Shown piece by piece: positions 23,789-35,960 of a stretch of DNA of 64,000 bases (positions within the stretch are counted from its first letter, which is position 1; each line of letters opens with the position of its first letter). The notes beneath the pieces were generated by a model that saw nothing but the letters and a program-made list of their open reading frames with translations, searched no databases and was not told the origin of the DNA. Made by a program: the position numbers and the translations under genes. This stretch comes from Talinum fruticosum (taxonomy: Eukaryota > Streptophyta > Magnoliopsida > Caryophyllales > Talinaceae): NCBI GenBank assembly GCA_021018815.1, contig JAITYX010000025.1, forward strand, positions 6,186,001 to 6,250,000, read 5' to 3'.

Positions 23789-24004
23789 ATGCCTAAGAGG
23801 GGAAGTGTAGTCAAAGAAGGGTCAGCCACCAAAAAGGCTAGAACCTGAACCACTCACTTGGAGAATCCTCAAAAGGATCTTTCTAAGGGAAAAGCCCTTA
23901 CTTTCGATGATAAAAAAACTCATTGTTTCCGAGCACTATTTCATTGAAGAACAATTCTTCTCAACCACCAAACTCTCATGGATCAAACCTATCCTCAACA
24001 CATG
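23789..24004 (+). pseudogene. env-like ORF of unit C, first exon-like part before element D
   Basis: ATG at 23789 begins MPKRGSVVKEGSATKKA; after one frame change (near 23846) and another near 23915 it reads LSKGKALTFDD, FIEEQFFSTTKLSWIKP. At 24000-24004 (ACATG) element D interrupts it; the gene resumes at 34186. It is not an exon: the break is a transposon. The upstream box that is TATAAATAG in B reads TACAAATAG here (23596-23604). Confidence 0.8.
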
Positions 24005-25070
24005 TGAAAGTTCGCTCTTGGAGAGTCTTAGTCACCCTAGAAGGGGGTGAATAAGGTGATGAGGAAATTTTAACAAACTTGGAAAGATTTAAGCTTGAAA
24101 AGAATGATCAAGACAATATGAGTCTAGATTGGACTCAGAAAAGTCTTGAGAGTTGGCTTTTATTTATAGATGACCAAGCAGATTAGCCGTTGTGACTAGT
24201 TTACGAACGAAGTCCTTTGTGACCGTTCTAACAGTTTTTCTAAGTCACTCGGAAAAGATCCGTTGAGATGTGAATGTTATGCAACGGCTCTTGACTCCTA
24301 AGGGTGCTCCAATGAACTGGCGTTGTCTAAAAAGTAGGGTAGAAACCACCGTTGAGCTTAGCGTTGAAGTTTTCCAGCTTTGAAAATAGACAACCCTAAC
24401 ATAGCGTCCGAGCCTTGTTCGAAGTAGAAAAGCCTTGTTTGTCTGGTGATTGACAGACATGAAGCCGGTTACTTTTGTAATTCAAAAATGAGATAACCTT
24501 GTTTAGATAACCTACCAAAGTAAACAATTTTGGTTCTCAAAGTATAAAATCCTTTGGTCCAAGATTAGGCACGAGATAATAATTTAATTAAGACATTTAA
24601 GTGCATAATTATCTTAGGCCTAGAAGAGTGTAATTTCGAGTCTAATGTTCATTATACTCAAATTTCTTCGAGTCGATCTTAAGAGAAATCAAGTTATAAG
24701 AGTGAAAAAATCAGAGTATAAGTACTTGATCTAGACAAATAATTCTCAAACAATCATGCTCGACTTAGAAAGATTAATTATCGTTGTAATTCACTTTACT
24801 TTAGAATATGCAGCCAGAACTTCAAATAAGAAGTGTTAGAGAGATTATTTGAACATGCGATAAATCGAGTGATGTCCGAGTGACTCGAAACATCAATGTC
24901 AAAAGATAGACAAGAATGTGTTTTGTGAGTCGATCGAATCGAATGAAAACATATGCGTAGTTTCTATAACACTTAGAATGACTTGTAATCAAAACATAGG
25001 AGGGAAGAGGCTTGTGCCTCGAGTCTTTGGTAGTACTCAGAATGATATAGTTTCAAAGTCGGAGTCTTCA
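24005..25070 (-). repeat. 3' LTR of element D, internally deleted
   Basis: 1066 bp against 1487 bp for the 5' LTR. The 421 missing bases correspond to about 32833-33253 of the partner and include the leader hairpins just downstream of the TATA box. The join carries AAGT microhomology. Confidence 0.9.
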
Positions 25071-25590
25071 ATCTCCCCTTTTTTATGAAAGGCATTCCAT
25101 ACTTAGATAGAAACTTTGTTCGTGAAATAATCATGAGTTTTCATTCGACTCGATAGAATATCTCGAGTAGAGAGTAATGAGTGAAGTGATTTGTACTTAG
25201 ACTATTTTCGTAGATAACGCATATAGCTAAGAATCGTGAGTAATTATAGTAGAGCAAAATAAAAAGATGAGCTGATATCGAGCAAAATTAAATAATAAGG
25301 AATTCAAGTTCGAAAGAGTGAACTCGAAATTTGTATGCTCGAAAACTGAAAACTTCATCCATATGTATACGAGAGAAACAAGGAAAATACATAGAAAAAG
25401 AGGGTGAGAAAACTCCCCTAAACAAGACAACAATTTTTCAAGTATTCTCCCCTTGCTTTTCAGCAAAAACAAAAAATAGGGAAGAAAGTATCAAGTTGAT
25501 ACAATTGATGTCTAGACAAAAAATAAAATGAAACAAAAGAAAAAGAAATTAAAATGGTGGAGTTAGGGCGGTCCGAGTTGAGGCGGATAA
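25071..25590 (-). promoter_or_regulatory. 3' non-coding region of element D
   Basis: On the minus strand: palindrome TGTCTAGACA (25509-25518), two extra purine tracts (around 25414-25421 and 25447-25452), and the polypurine tract AAAAAAGGGGAGA (25072-25084) before the LTR. The palindrome has changed by paired substitutions relative to TGTCCGGACA in A and B. Confidence 0.7.
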
Positions 25591-27056
25591 GCGTGCAGTG
25601 CGCCTTCGCTGGTATGCTTGTGATGATGTTGAAGATCTAGGTGGTGGCAAGACTGGTATCTCTAGAAGTGGCTCAGCTCCGAGTGGCTGACCCGGAACTA
25701 GGTTGTCCAGAGGCTTATCCTCTTGAAATGTGACAGAGGGGGATGCTTCTTCCGGCTTGGCTCCTGCGGATTATCCAACATCTGCAGGGTCTTCTAACTC
25801 ACTCGGACTACTGTCTAAACTTATAAGTTCTGGTTGAGGAACGGGAGCACCTTGTCCCTCGGGTTCTTCCTTCTTCTCTCATTCTTCCTCTTTCTCTTCT
25901 TCCTTCTCCTTAGAAGGAGCTTCTTCAATCGCAGCTTCCTCTTCTTCTTCTAGTGCCTCTCTGGAAGGAGACTTGGCAGGGCTCGAGGACTCTTCGGACG
26001 TGTCCGAGTTGTGCAGGTCCTGAGTGGCCTTCGACCGCCTCTCTTGGAGAAGTTCAAGCATCTCCTCGCTGCTCCTTAACCAAATTCTTCATTTCGAGGA
26101 GCACATCCTGTTGCTCTTGAATCTATGATTGGGTCATTTTTTATTGATGGTCATGTTCTAAACAACAATTTTGAAGGAGCGGAAAGTGTCCCCGAATTCT
26201 ATGGACATAGAAGTGAGCTTGTCTATCAGTGTGGTCAACAAAGCAGCAGATGCTTGGAGAGGAGGACCTAAGGTGGAAGCACCGCCGGTTGGAGGAGGGA
26301 GTGAGAGAGGAGTCCGAGTCCGAGGCGGAGGGGAAGGTTGCCTTAGTTCCGAGCTGTGGATCCAAACACCAGGTTAGGTTTCCTAGTACCCGTATCCAAG
26401 AAGCTCTTTTTGCCAACAACTATGGCAGCCTCGGACGCTTTGTTTGGGTCCGAGGGGAGCGGAACCTTGAATTGTTTAAAGACATGGGTGTGAAGGGCTC
26501 CAAAAAGAAGAGGGGTGGATTTCTAAGTTTGAGCCGGCACGTGGCCATCTCGCTCAATGATAACAGGAAAGAGGTCTACGTCGTAGCCCTTGAGAATGTC
26601 GAACAAAGCTTTGAGAATCTTTGAATTGGGATTCTCTTAGCTGGAATGATGAGAAAAGAAGGTTTCCATCAGCAAGAAGCACGAAGTCTAGCCTCAGTCT
26701 TCATCCGAGTCACGGAAAAATTCTTGCGTGACTCGGAGACTTCCTTGGTATATTTATACGAACTATAGTGTTATGAACTCTTGAGGTAATGATCCCTCGG
26801 AGCAAGAAAGGTTCGAATAGAACTCAACAACGAGTTCCGGGTAGATGAATTCACTAAAACAAAGAAATTTGCATACACCGATGGTTTTAATGTGTTTCAA
26901 CCACGAAAAGGTTGTGGTTGGAAAGAATTTGTCATCCAACGTAAAATGCTTGGGTGACGAGGATTTTAAAGGGATTAGAAGGACCCTCTTGGCTCTTGGT
27001 TCTAGGTTTCTTAGTTGCGGAACCTAGAAAGTCCGGAGCGAAACTCTCTTAGGCAT
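25590..27056 (-). pseudogene. env-like third ORF of element D
   Basis: The start codon is at 27054-27056 (MPKRV-like). Fragments on the minus strand match the other copies: KFFPTTTFSWLKH near 26930, FLCFSEFIYPELV near 26865-26835, ILKGYDVDLFP near 26600-26560. The C-terminal frame 26061-25879 reads MLELLQERRSKATQD, then DTSEESSSPAKSPS and a run of glutamates and lysines. The acidic/basic tail is charged differently from B, where arginines dominate. Stops and shifts break it. Position and start context are the same as in A, B, C and E. Confidence 0.72.
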
Positions 27057-27631
27057 GGTTAAGAAGTTTTTAGAAGAGACAGAGTGAACTAGAAGAGGCG
27101 AGAGAGAGAGAGAGAGAGAAAGAGTATCGACGAGTGTTGCGAATGCTTGAGAGCTTAGATTTTAAGAGTAAGTATGCGATAGTTTAGGTTAGCAGAGAGT
27201 AAAGTAGCGAAATGAAGGAAAAGGGATGTTATTTATAGTGAGAGGTAGGTCCTTCAATATTCGTTCGACCCAAACCTCCAACAGTCTCCTCGGACCGGTG
27301 TGTCCGTTCCGTTCTTCAACAATTAGAATTCCAAGTGTCTGTTTCCCAACAGTTAGTTCGATGATGGATGTGCACGGTAGAGAGAGAGAAAGAGAAATTT
27401 TGAAAGAAATTTCGAAATTCTCCACTAATCTAGAGATGATTTCAGAAGTTTAAAGTCCAATTTTCTCAAAGACTGAGTCCGACTCAAGAAAGTTTTTGAG
27501 TGACTCGAAACCACAAACAGATAATAAGTCCTACTCACTATCACTGGGTCAACTGAACTAATTGTTATTAAGATAAAGAAAAGAACATGTAACATATAAT
27601 CATATAAGATAATTTCACCAAAAATACACAT
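27057..27631 (-). promoter_or_regulatory. pol to env-like intergenic region of element D with internal TATA box
   Basis: On the minus strand a TATAAATAA box lies at 27229-27237, about 180 bases before the env-like ATG, followed by a CT-rich leader. Upstream at about 27288-27310 is the block CACACCGGTCCGAGG shared with B. The inverted repeat arms that flank it in A and B are mutated here. Confidence 0.5.
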
Positions 27632-28320
27632 AATCATGCCAAGCTCATTCCTAATAAAGCAAAGCCGATCCTCACTAAGTGGCTTAGTAAAGATATCAGC
27701 TAATTGAAGTTTGGTAGGAATGAATTCAAGTTCAATATCACCTTTCTCATAATGGTCTCTTAGAAAACGATACTTGACCTCAATATGCTTTATCTTTGAG
27801 TGCTGAATTGGATTCTTAGTGATGTTGATTGCACTTTGATTGTCATACTTGATTGGAATTGATTTGAATGTAAGTCCAAGATCTCTCAAATGTTGCTTGA
27901 TCCATAAAATCTGAGCACGAGCATGCTCCAGACTGCAATGTACTCAGCTTCAAGCAATTGATAGAGTTGCTTGAGTTTTGCTTATTTGAGTGCCAGGATA
28001 TAAGAGATTGACCCGAAACCGGCAGTGCTCTCGAACTGCTTTTCTATCCATTTTGTACCCAGCATAGTCAGCATCCGAGTATCCAGTGAGAGTCGGTTCG
28101 AGTCTCTTAAGAACTATAGACCTAGATTCTAAGTCCTTGCAAGATATCTAAAAATTCTCTTCACCGCAGTGAGATGTGATTCTTTTGGATTAGCTTGGAA
28201 TCTTGCACACATACATACACTAAACATTATGTCCGGCCTACTGGAAGTAAGATATAGCAGAGATCCTATCATACCTTGATAGAGTTTCTAATCTATTGCT
28301 TTACCTTTTTCGTCCGAGTC
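27632..28320 (-). pseudogene. RNase H of element D
   Basis: The frame 27889-27632 reads through YDNQSAINITKNP, HFLRDHYEKGDIELEF-like text (with R for H), QLADIFTKPLSEDR and NELGMI. The N-terminal half (28320-27890) is frame-broken but contains the GYSDADYAGYK-type and SNCLKLSTL-type segments. It degrades the RNA strand of the RNA/DNA hybrid in the family. It abuts RT upstream. Confidence 0.85.
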
Positions 28321-28329
28321 AAGTTTTAT

Positions 28330-29125
28330 GCTTCGCTACTCATTGGTGTTGCTGCATGTTTTGCATCTTGAAGCTTGTACTTCTTCAAGCAACTCCTTGG
28401 TATACTTCGATTGATGGACATTGATCCCATCCTTTTCTTGTTTGATTTGTAGACCATGAAAGAAATTGAGCTCTCCCATCATGCTCATTTGGAACTCCTG
28501 TCTCATGAACTCAGAAAAATCTCGATAGAGATTTTATTAGTAACTCAAAAATTATATCATCAACATAAATTTGAACAATAAGAAAGTCTTTCCCCTTGGT
28601 TTTTATGAAAAGAGTTTTGTCAATCTGACCTCTTTTGAACTCATTTTCAACCAAGAAACTGCTCAGTCTTTCATACCAAGCTCTAGGAGCATGTTTAAGA
28701 CCATAAAGAGCCTTTTGCAACTTGAAAACATGATTTGGAAATTCCGAGTTTTCAAATCCAGGAGCTTGCTTAACATAGACTTCCTCTTGAATGAAACCAT
28801 TCAGAAAAGCACATTTGACATCCATTTGATATAATTTAATATTTATGCTTGATGCAAATGCCAATAGGATTCTAATTGCTTCAATCCTAGCAACTGGTGC
28901 AAAAGTTTCACCACAATCAATTTCTTCTTCTTGATTGTAACCTTGAGCCATAAGTCTAGCCTTATTTCTTACTACCAACCCATCCTCATCTTGTTTGTTC
29001 TTGAAAACCCATTTGGTTCCTATGATTGGGTGGTTAGAAGGTCGTTTGGTCATAGTCCGGACTTGGTTTCTTTCAAATTTATTAAGTTCCTCTTTCATGG
29101 CCTCTACCCATTCGAGGTTCATTTA
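28330..29125 (-). pseudogene. Reverse transcriptase of element D, nearly intact to YVDD
   Basis: The frame 29122-28511 is open for 203 codons and carries [40 protein letters not shown], the first catalytic aspartate in [33 protein letters not shown] and YVDDIIF at 28564-28542. One base is missing right after YVDDIIF, where other copies read GATN, so the rest (MMGELNFF-like, about 28480-28330) is out of frame. This is the best-preserved polymerase in the window and places the family in the SIRE/Maximus lineage. Confidence 0.92.
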
Positions 29126-29129
29126 GAGC

Positions 29130-30440
29130 CTCTATTGCATTTCCGGGTTCGGTTAATCATATGAATGCAGTGAATACACATAGATTTTGTAAATAAGAGC
29201 GAGTTCTTACCCTACTTGTTGATGTCAAACAATATGTTCTCGAGTGGATGGTTAGAAACATATTTGAATGCTCTACCTGTTCTCCGGTTCACCAGATTTG
29301 AGGGTTGAACTGGTTGATCTTTAGTGATCCGATCTAATTGAGTTTGCTCATCTGTTTAACCTTCGAGCATTATGAGCTGGCTCTTGACCTGGTTCGATCC
29401 GAGTCATGATATTCGAGCTACCTCATTTTGAGCTAATTTTCTTTGACGCTGTCTCGAGCTCGGCTTCATCAAGATCATCTTCACCTCGACCGAGTTTCGG
29501 ATCCGAGAATGTTGAGTTGCTTGGTTTTCCCTGATCAATCTCATCAAAAACAACGTGGATGCTTTCTTCCACTTTGTTAGTTCTTTTATTGAAAATGCAA
29601 TATGTTTTACAATGAGATGAGTAACCAAGAAAGATACCTTCATCTCGACCGAGCATCACACTTGGTCAGGTGATCCTTACCATTGTTGTGAACATAGCAC
29701 TTACGTCCGAAGGGTTTGAAGTATGAGATGTTTGATTTCCTTCCCTTGTAGAGTTCATATGGAGTTTTCTTCAAAATGGGTCCGATGTGGCATCTGTTCG
29801 GTGTGTCGTTTGCTTGTGTTGATCGCCTCAACCCATAAATAGTAAGCTAGATCGTGTTCAATCATCATTGTCCTTCCTATTTCTTCAAGAGTTCTATTCT
29901 TTCTCTCCACTACCCCATTCTATTGAGGAGTTCTGGGTGCTGAGAAGTTGTGGGAGATACCATTCTTATCGCAGAACTCTGCAAATTCCGAGTAATTGAA
30001 CTCCCTTCCATGGTCGGTTCGAATTCTTCCGATCCGAGTCTAGGACTCTACTTGAATTTTCCTGTATCTTGTTGAACTCTTTGAAAGCTTCATTTTTGTG
30101 CTTAAAAAACAAAACCAGGTAAATCGTGAGTAGTCATCAACAATCACAAGTAAATATGATTTACCTTCGAGACTCTTTACAGGGATTTCACCACATAAAT
30201 CCATATGCAGCATTTCAAGCACGTTGGATGTGGAAACAGTTTTGAGAGATTTGGAATATGATCCGACCTGTTTCCCTTTTGTGCATGCTTCACACTTATC
30301 TTTCTTAAATGCACAGTTAGGCAAACCTCCGACTAAACCATGAGATGCAAGCTTTTTGATAGTATGCATGCTAACATGACCTAGTCTATGATGCCATGTT
30401 CAAGAATCATCATATAGAGATGCTTTTAAACAAGATAAGT
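29130..30440 (-). pseudogene. Integrase of element D
   Basis: The frame 30369-30040 has the zinc region (MHTIKKLASHGLV, CEACTKGKQV), LHMDLCGEIP and VIVDDYSRFTWF, the first two catalytic acidic positions of the core. After 30040 the frame breaks; later frames (29831-29640 and 29659-29423) give TPYELYKGRKSNISYF, KCYVHNNG, GYSSHCKTY and KRTNKVEESIHVVFDE. Stops interrupt the region with the third acidic residue. It supplies the undeleted reference for the fusion in B. Confidence 0.85.
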
Positions 30441-30544
30441 TCGACTTGGATTAGAAAGAGGAATAGTGTAGGTATTACCCGATCTCTTACCCGAGAGCTT
30501 ATTCTCCTTGGTAGTTGCATCAAAAATACAACAATTGGTCCGAG

Positions 30545-30800
30545 TGAATCTTACCTCTTGACCTTTGTCACATAGTTGAGAGATGCTTGAGTAAATTGTA
30601 CTTTAATCCCTTGATAAGATAGACTGGGTTGACCAAGTTGTCTCCTTTTCCAATCTTGCCAATTCCAACTGTCTTGCCCTTACTGTCATCTCCAAAAATG
30701 ACTTTGCCTCCTTTATAATCTTCCAACTCGGAAAAGAGTCTTGAATCTCTTGACATGTAGTGTGACCATCCACTGTCTAGGTACCAATGACCTTTTGTCT
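30545..30800 (-). pseudogene. Aspartic protease of element D
   Basis: WYLDSGWSHYMSRDSRLF at about 30789-30736; the D-S-G triad is intact (30769-30777), but the usual following cysteine is tryptophan. Continues FGDDSKGKTVGIGKIGKG and YLIKGLKYN before the frame is lost near 30600. Confidence 0.8.
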
Positions 30801-32634
30801 TTTACTGAGTTACCTGCAAGTCGAAATACACTAACCCTTCTCACTTCATATAATGAACCCAGTAACTCCCTTTACTATGGTCCTTTTTAAGGAAGAAGAC
30901 TCTTGGGAACTCAGATTTGAATAACTTTGGGTTTGGTCTAATTCGAGTCTTCTTTTAGAAAACTGAGTCTATGTCTCTTTCTTTTGAAAATATTTTCTTT
31001 TATAAACAGGTGGAGAAGGCTTTCTCCTGTAGACTAGTATGGGCTCTGTCCTCCTTTCATTCTTATGAATAGGACCGTGCTCAGCCTTCCCGAACTTCAC
31101 GGTTCGGAATCATTTTTAAAAGATCCGAGTAGGAATTAGATTCCTCCTCTCTGTTAAAACCAAGTCCTTCTTTCCTGAAGGAGACACATTGAGAGCCTAA
31201 AAGCATGTCAAGGTTTTTCTAACCTTGAGTAAATTTTAAAACAAGTTTTTGAGACTCATTAAGCTTTTGTTTCAGGTGCTCATTTTCTCTTCGGAGTGTC
31301 TCAAACTCAGTCTCATTAGCTTGAGTACTAGTCTTGAGTTCTCGGTTTTTCAAATTCATTTTTCAAACCAATGCTCTCGAAGTTAGAGACTCAAGTTGTT
31401 CTTTGAATTGAGAAGAATCGGAATTGGATTGGACTTTTCTTCCAAAGTGTAAATATATTTAGCTAAATCAACTTTGGAGAACTTAAGAAAGTATTCTATT
31501 ACCTCCTAAGGATTTGTCTCCTCGATTGTCCGAGTTGTCGGAGTCCGACTCGGATTCAGCTTCCGAGTCCGATAATGCCATCATACACTTTGAGTCGTCC
31601 GAGTCTTCTTCTTCTTCGGATGAATCTTCATCACTCCATGTGGCCATCATATCCTTCTTCTTCTTTCTGTCCCTCTTTCTCCTTGGACAGTCTTTGACTA
31701 TGTGATCTTTGCTGCCACATTCAAAACAGACCAAAGTTCTTAGTTAAAGATAACTTTGAAGGGGATGAGTGTTTACCTATTCTATCCTTCTTATCTTTCT
31801 TGTTGAACTCTTCTCTTGGATTTTTCTCCCATTTCTTGTGTTTCATCATTCTTTTAAAGCCTCAAGCGATGAGTGCCATGGGATCTTCTTCGAATCCGAG
31901 GAATTCAAATTTTCTCCTCTACTTTACTGTGGCCTTCGACAGAATGTTCTTTTTGGTGCTTGACCTCGGCATCCTCTTCTTCCGGATGGATTTCATGGGT
32001 AAGTAGCTTCCCAATCAATTCGTCCGGCTTTAGTTGAGAGAGGTTTTGAGCTTCCTCGATGGCTGTCACCTTGAGACCCCATCTTCTCTTGGGTAGACTT
32101 CTTAGAATTTTTTGCACATTTCTTCATGGGAAATCTTTCTAGCAAAGATTTGAGATTGTTTGTGATCTCGGTGAAGCGTATGAACGTCCGAGTGATGTTT
32201 TTCTTCCGGCTCCATCTTGAACAGCTCATATTTGTGAAGATGTTGACTTATCTTCGCTTGTCTCACTTGGCTTGTTCCTTCATATGTGTTGACAAGAGTG
32301 TCCCATACATCTTTAGCTGTGTCACAGGCTGACACTCTGTTGTATTCTTCTAAGTTGATGGCGTACATCGGAATGTTCATTGCTTTAAAGTTCTTTCGAA
32401 CTTTTCCGCCTCTTCGATGGTGTACTCGAACTTTGCTTTAGGCACAGGTCTTGAATTTTCCATCTTCATTGGAATGTAATTGCCTTCTTGTATGATGTTC
32501 TAAACATCTTCATCGTTGTCCAGCAAAAAACATTCCATTAGCTTCTTCCAAGTGCACGAAATTTGATCCTTTGAACTTAGGTGGTCTCGCTGGAAGATCT
32601 TCCTTCTTCGAACTCTCCATGGTTTTCGAGCCAT
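30801..32634 (-). pseudogene. gag of element D (UBN2-type capsid, zinc knuckle)
   Basis: The ATG is at 32632-32634, in the same position as the other gag starts, with an early frameshift. The frame 32380-32102 carries MNIPMYAINLEEYNRVS, DTAKDVWDTLVNTYEGTSQV and ISQHLHKYELFKMEPEE, a UBN2 capsid signature. The frame 31734-31483 carries the complete CCHC knuckle CFECGSKDHIVKDC and an acidic serine-rich linker (DSSEEEEDSDDSK). The family product assembles the particle and binds genomic RNA. Confidence 0.85.
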
Positions 32635-32693
32635 CCGATCTTTAGACCTTTAGGTTGTTAGACCATTTCTAAAAGGCTAGGCTCGATACCAAT

Positions 32694-34180
32694 TGAAGGT
32701 TCGCTCTTGGAGAATCTTAGTCACCTTAGAGGGGTGAATAGGGTGATGAGGAAATTTTAATAAGCTTGCAAGATTTAAGCTTGAAAAGAATGATCAAGAC
32801 AATATGAGTCTAGATTGGACTCGGAAAAGTGGAAACTCATAAATACGCGAAAACCCTCCTAGGGCGAGAAAACCACGAACGAGTGCTAGTCCAAGCACCA
32901 AATCAAATCCACTATTTTGAATCCACAAAATACAGCAGATCGAGTCAACCAGAATTGCTCCCTTAAACAATTCCTTACAGAGTCTTCCTTGACTCGAAAT
33001 TCCCTTATCCGATCTAATACTTCCTAATTGAGGTAACCTTTATAGCTAGGGATAACTAAGCTGAGTTAACCTTTACAGCTCAGTCAAGGGACCTTACTCC
33101 AAAAGTAAGAAAGAGTACATAAGCTGATTACAAGACTTTACTAACTCGGAAGGTATGAATTATAAGCTCGGAGTTGTAAATAGAAGATTGAATAAGAATA
33201 CAATGAATTTTGCTTAAGTAATGTGTATCGATAATAAATTCAGCAATCTTGAAGTCTTGAGAGTTGGCTTCTATTTATAGATGACCAACCAGATTAGCCA
33301 TTATGACTAGTGTCCGAACGAAGTCCATTGTGACGGTTGTAACGGTTTTTGAGTCACTCGAAAAGATCCGTTGAGATGTGAACGTTGTGCAACGGCTCTT
33401 GAATCCTAACGGTGCTCCAATGAACTGCCGTTGTCCGAAAAGTAGGGTAGAAACCACCGTTGAGCTTAGCGTTGAAGTTTTCCGAGTTTTGGAAATAGAC
33501 AACCCCGACACAACGTCCGAGCCTTGTTCGGAAGTAGAAAAGCTCTGGTCTGCTGGTGATCGACGACTTGAAGCCAGGTTACTTTTGTAATTCAAAAATG
33601 AGATAACCTCATTTAGATAACCTACAAAAGTAAACAATTTTGGTTCTCAAAGTATAAAATCCTTTGGTCCAAGATTAGCACATATAATAATTTAATTAAG
33701 ACAATTAAGTGCATAATTACCTTAGGCCTAGAAGAGTGGAATTTATGAGTCTAATATTCATTATACTCAAATTCCTTCGAGTCAATCTTAAGAGAAATCA
33801 AGTTATAAGAGTGAAAACATCGAGTATAAGTACTTGATCTAGACAAATAATTCTCAAACAATCATGTTGACTTAGAAAGATGAATTATCGCTGTAATTCA
33901 CTTTACTTTAGAATATGCGATCAGAACTTTAGATAAGAAGTGTTAGAGAGATTATTTGAACATGCAATAAATCCGAGTGATGTCCGAGTGACTCGAAACA
34001 TCAATATGAGAAGATAGACAAGAATGTGTTTTACGAGTAAGTCGGAATCGAATGAAAACATATACGGTAGTGTCTATAACACTCGGAATGACTTGTAATC
34101 AAAACATAGGAGGGAAGAGGCTTGTACACGAGCCTTTGGTAGTAGTCGAATGATATAGTTTCAAAGTCCGAGCCTTCAAC
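32694..34180 (-). repeat. 5' LTR of element D
   Basis: On the minus strand it begins TGAAGGCTCGGACT at 34180 and ends CCTTCA at 32694; 1487 bp. The TATA box is at 33271-33279, the leader hairpins at about 32957-33090, and the primer site (AATTGGTATCGAGCC) at 32679-32693. Six AACGG/CCGTT cores lie at about 33340-33470. Confidence 0.93.
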
Positions 34181-34185
34181 ATGTA

Positions 34186-35530
34186 TTTTCAAGTATTTGT
34201 GTTTCGGTATTACATCTACCCCAACTCATCATAGAATTCTATGCTAACATGGTTGCAAGAGACAAAATAGTATCTTCGCTTGTTCAAGGTAAGGTTATTC
34301 AAATTAACCTCTCTCTGCTTCACAAGCTTTTTGATGTTCGGACCCTATTTCGAACTCAAATTCTATTCCATTCAATGAAATCGCTGATGATTTCTTTGAC
34401 AAATATGCCATAATCATTCCCAAGTCCATAAAGAACTTTTATGTGACTCGGATGATGTCTAAAGTAAGACTTCTTTGGTTTATTCGATAAGAATTATGTT
34501 CTCTTTCTATCCATCAAAGGAGAATCCCAACAATAAGGTTCTCAAAGTTATTTATGATATTCTTGAAGGGTATGAGGTTGACCTCTTCCCTTTCATCATC
34601 GAGCGAGATAGCTTCTGTTCTTACTGATCGAAGAAACCCCTCTTCCTTTTGGAGTATTGCTCACTACTGTTTTTACTCATTTTAAAGTGGATCTCCTTGA
34701 TGATCCACTCAAGTGTCTTGAGCCAGCCGTCTGCATAGGCATGGCTGAGCTAGTTGGTCTAGGATACCAGGAAACCTCACCGGTGTCCGGATTCATTCTT
34801 CGAGCTTCCACCTCCTCTTCGGATACGGAAGAGGTCCGAGACTCCTCTTCTTACTACTTGGACCATCTTCTTCCCAGCCTGCCCTTCCATGGAATTACTT
34901 GAAGGTGGCTTCCTAAGTTCTTGCTCTTGCTAAAGAGTTATAATCAACTCTTGGCACATTCGAGGCTTTCATGCCTATTTTAACTCAGCTTCGAGCTCAA
35001 CTCGGAATTAAATTGATTAGAGTCAAGCCCTGGTGAACGAGCTGAAAGAAATCATCAAGCAATAGCAAGACCGGATCCATCGTCTTTAAGAGCCGGATTA
35101 AAGGCTACCGAGGACTCAAAATCTTACTCTGCAGAAGAATTATCCTCATATTCCTCTAGCTCTTCTAACTCTAAGTAAGAAGAAGAAGAAGAAGAAGAAG
35201 AAAAACTTGAGCGAGGCCAAGTCGAAGGCCAAGGAAAGAAAGAACTCGAGGGAATTTCCTCATAACACACCGAGTCTCCCTTAGAAGAGGCTTGGGATGT
35301 CGGTCAATCTCGGGTTCAACCTTCTGCATAGCCAACTCAAGCTAAAGAAGCTGAAGGCTCGGAAGAGGAGATAGAGGAAATAGAACCTCTGCTATGTAGG
35401 ATCTGTCATTCAAGTTCCATATTTACCTCTTCTCTTTCCACCTCTTCCTCGCCCAACAGTTTCCACTCAAGGCTATTGTCATAGAAGTAGGGGTCCTCAT
35501 ACTTTCTCCTCCACTCACACTACTCAACCC
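34186..35530 (+). pseudogene. env-like ORF of unit C, part after element D
   Basis: Resumes the ORF broken at 24004. Frames give IYDILEGYEVDLFPF (about 34550-34595), the 34657-34902 frame GMAELVGLGYQETSPVSGF, and later a glutamate/lysine tract coded by AAGAAG repeats at about 35175-35200. Many stops. The palindrome near the end is mutated (TTGTCTAACA near 35553). Confidence 0.7.
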
Positions 35531-35960
35531 CTACCTGATTTTAAAATTTTTTTGTCTAACATTTGTGTATCTTTTATTCCTCCCTCCTTAGTTTATTTTG
35601 ATGAAATACATAGGGAAAGAGAAAAGATAGATAGATGTGTTGTTTAGGGGAGTTATTTTTAAAATTTATCTCTTGTACTTATTTTCTAAGCAATGAAATT
35701 TCATTATTTCTGAGCATCATTGACTTGTACTATCCATATCTCTTCATTTATACTCCGGTTTTATGCTCGATACTAGTTACGATGCTCCGATGATTTTTGC
35801 TATAATATATTTTTGCATCAATTTGCTCTAATAACGAATTCGACATAGTTTCACAAAGAATATTTTACAGTCATTCTTTTCTAAGCAATGAAAACTTGAC
35901 TCTCTGAACTTCTAACTTCTATCTTAAGTGTTGAATGTCTTTCATTAAATAGGGGAAGAT
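35531..35960 (+). promoter_or_regulatory. 3' non-coding region and polypurine tract of unit C
   Basis: A purine-poor stretch with one extra tract (TTTAGGGGAG near 35645) and the polypurine tract AAATAGGGGAAGA at 35947-35959 just before the LTR. The tract has a T interruption compared with A, B and D. Confidence 0.65.

Larger units (their letters stand above)
24005..34180 (-). mobile_element. Sirevirus element D, full length, 10176 bp
   Basis: Minus-strand element with 5' LTR 32694-34180, primer site, gag, protease, integrase, RT, RNase H, env-like ORF, polypurine tract and 3' LTR 24005-25070. It is flanked by perfect five-base duplications, ACATG at 24000-24004 and 34181-34185. It inserted in the env-like ORF of unit C in opposite orientation. 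It is the least deleted Sirevirus in the window, though stops and shifts are scattered through gag, IN, RT and the env-like ORF. Confidence 0.95.

Noticed and set aside
23789..35530. Possible intron-containing host gene with exons at 23789-24004 and 34186 onward
   Set aside because: The gap is exactly element D with LTRs and an ACATG duplication; no splice sites are needed.
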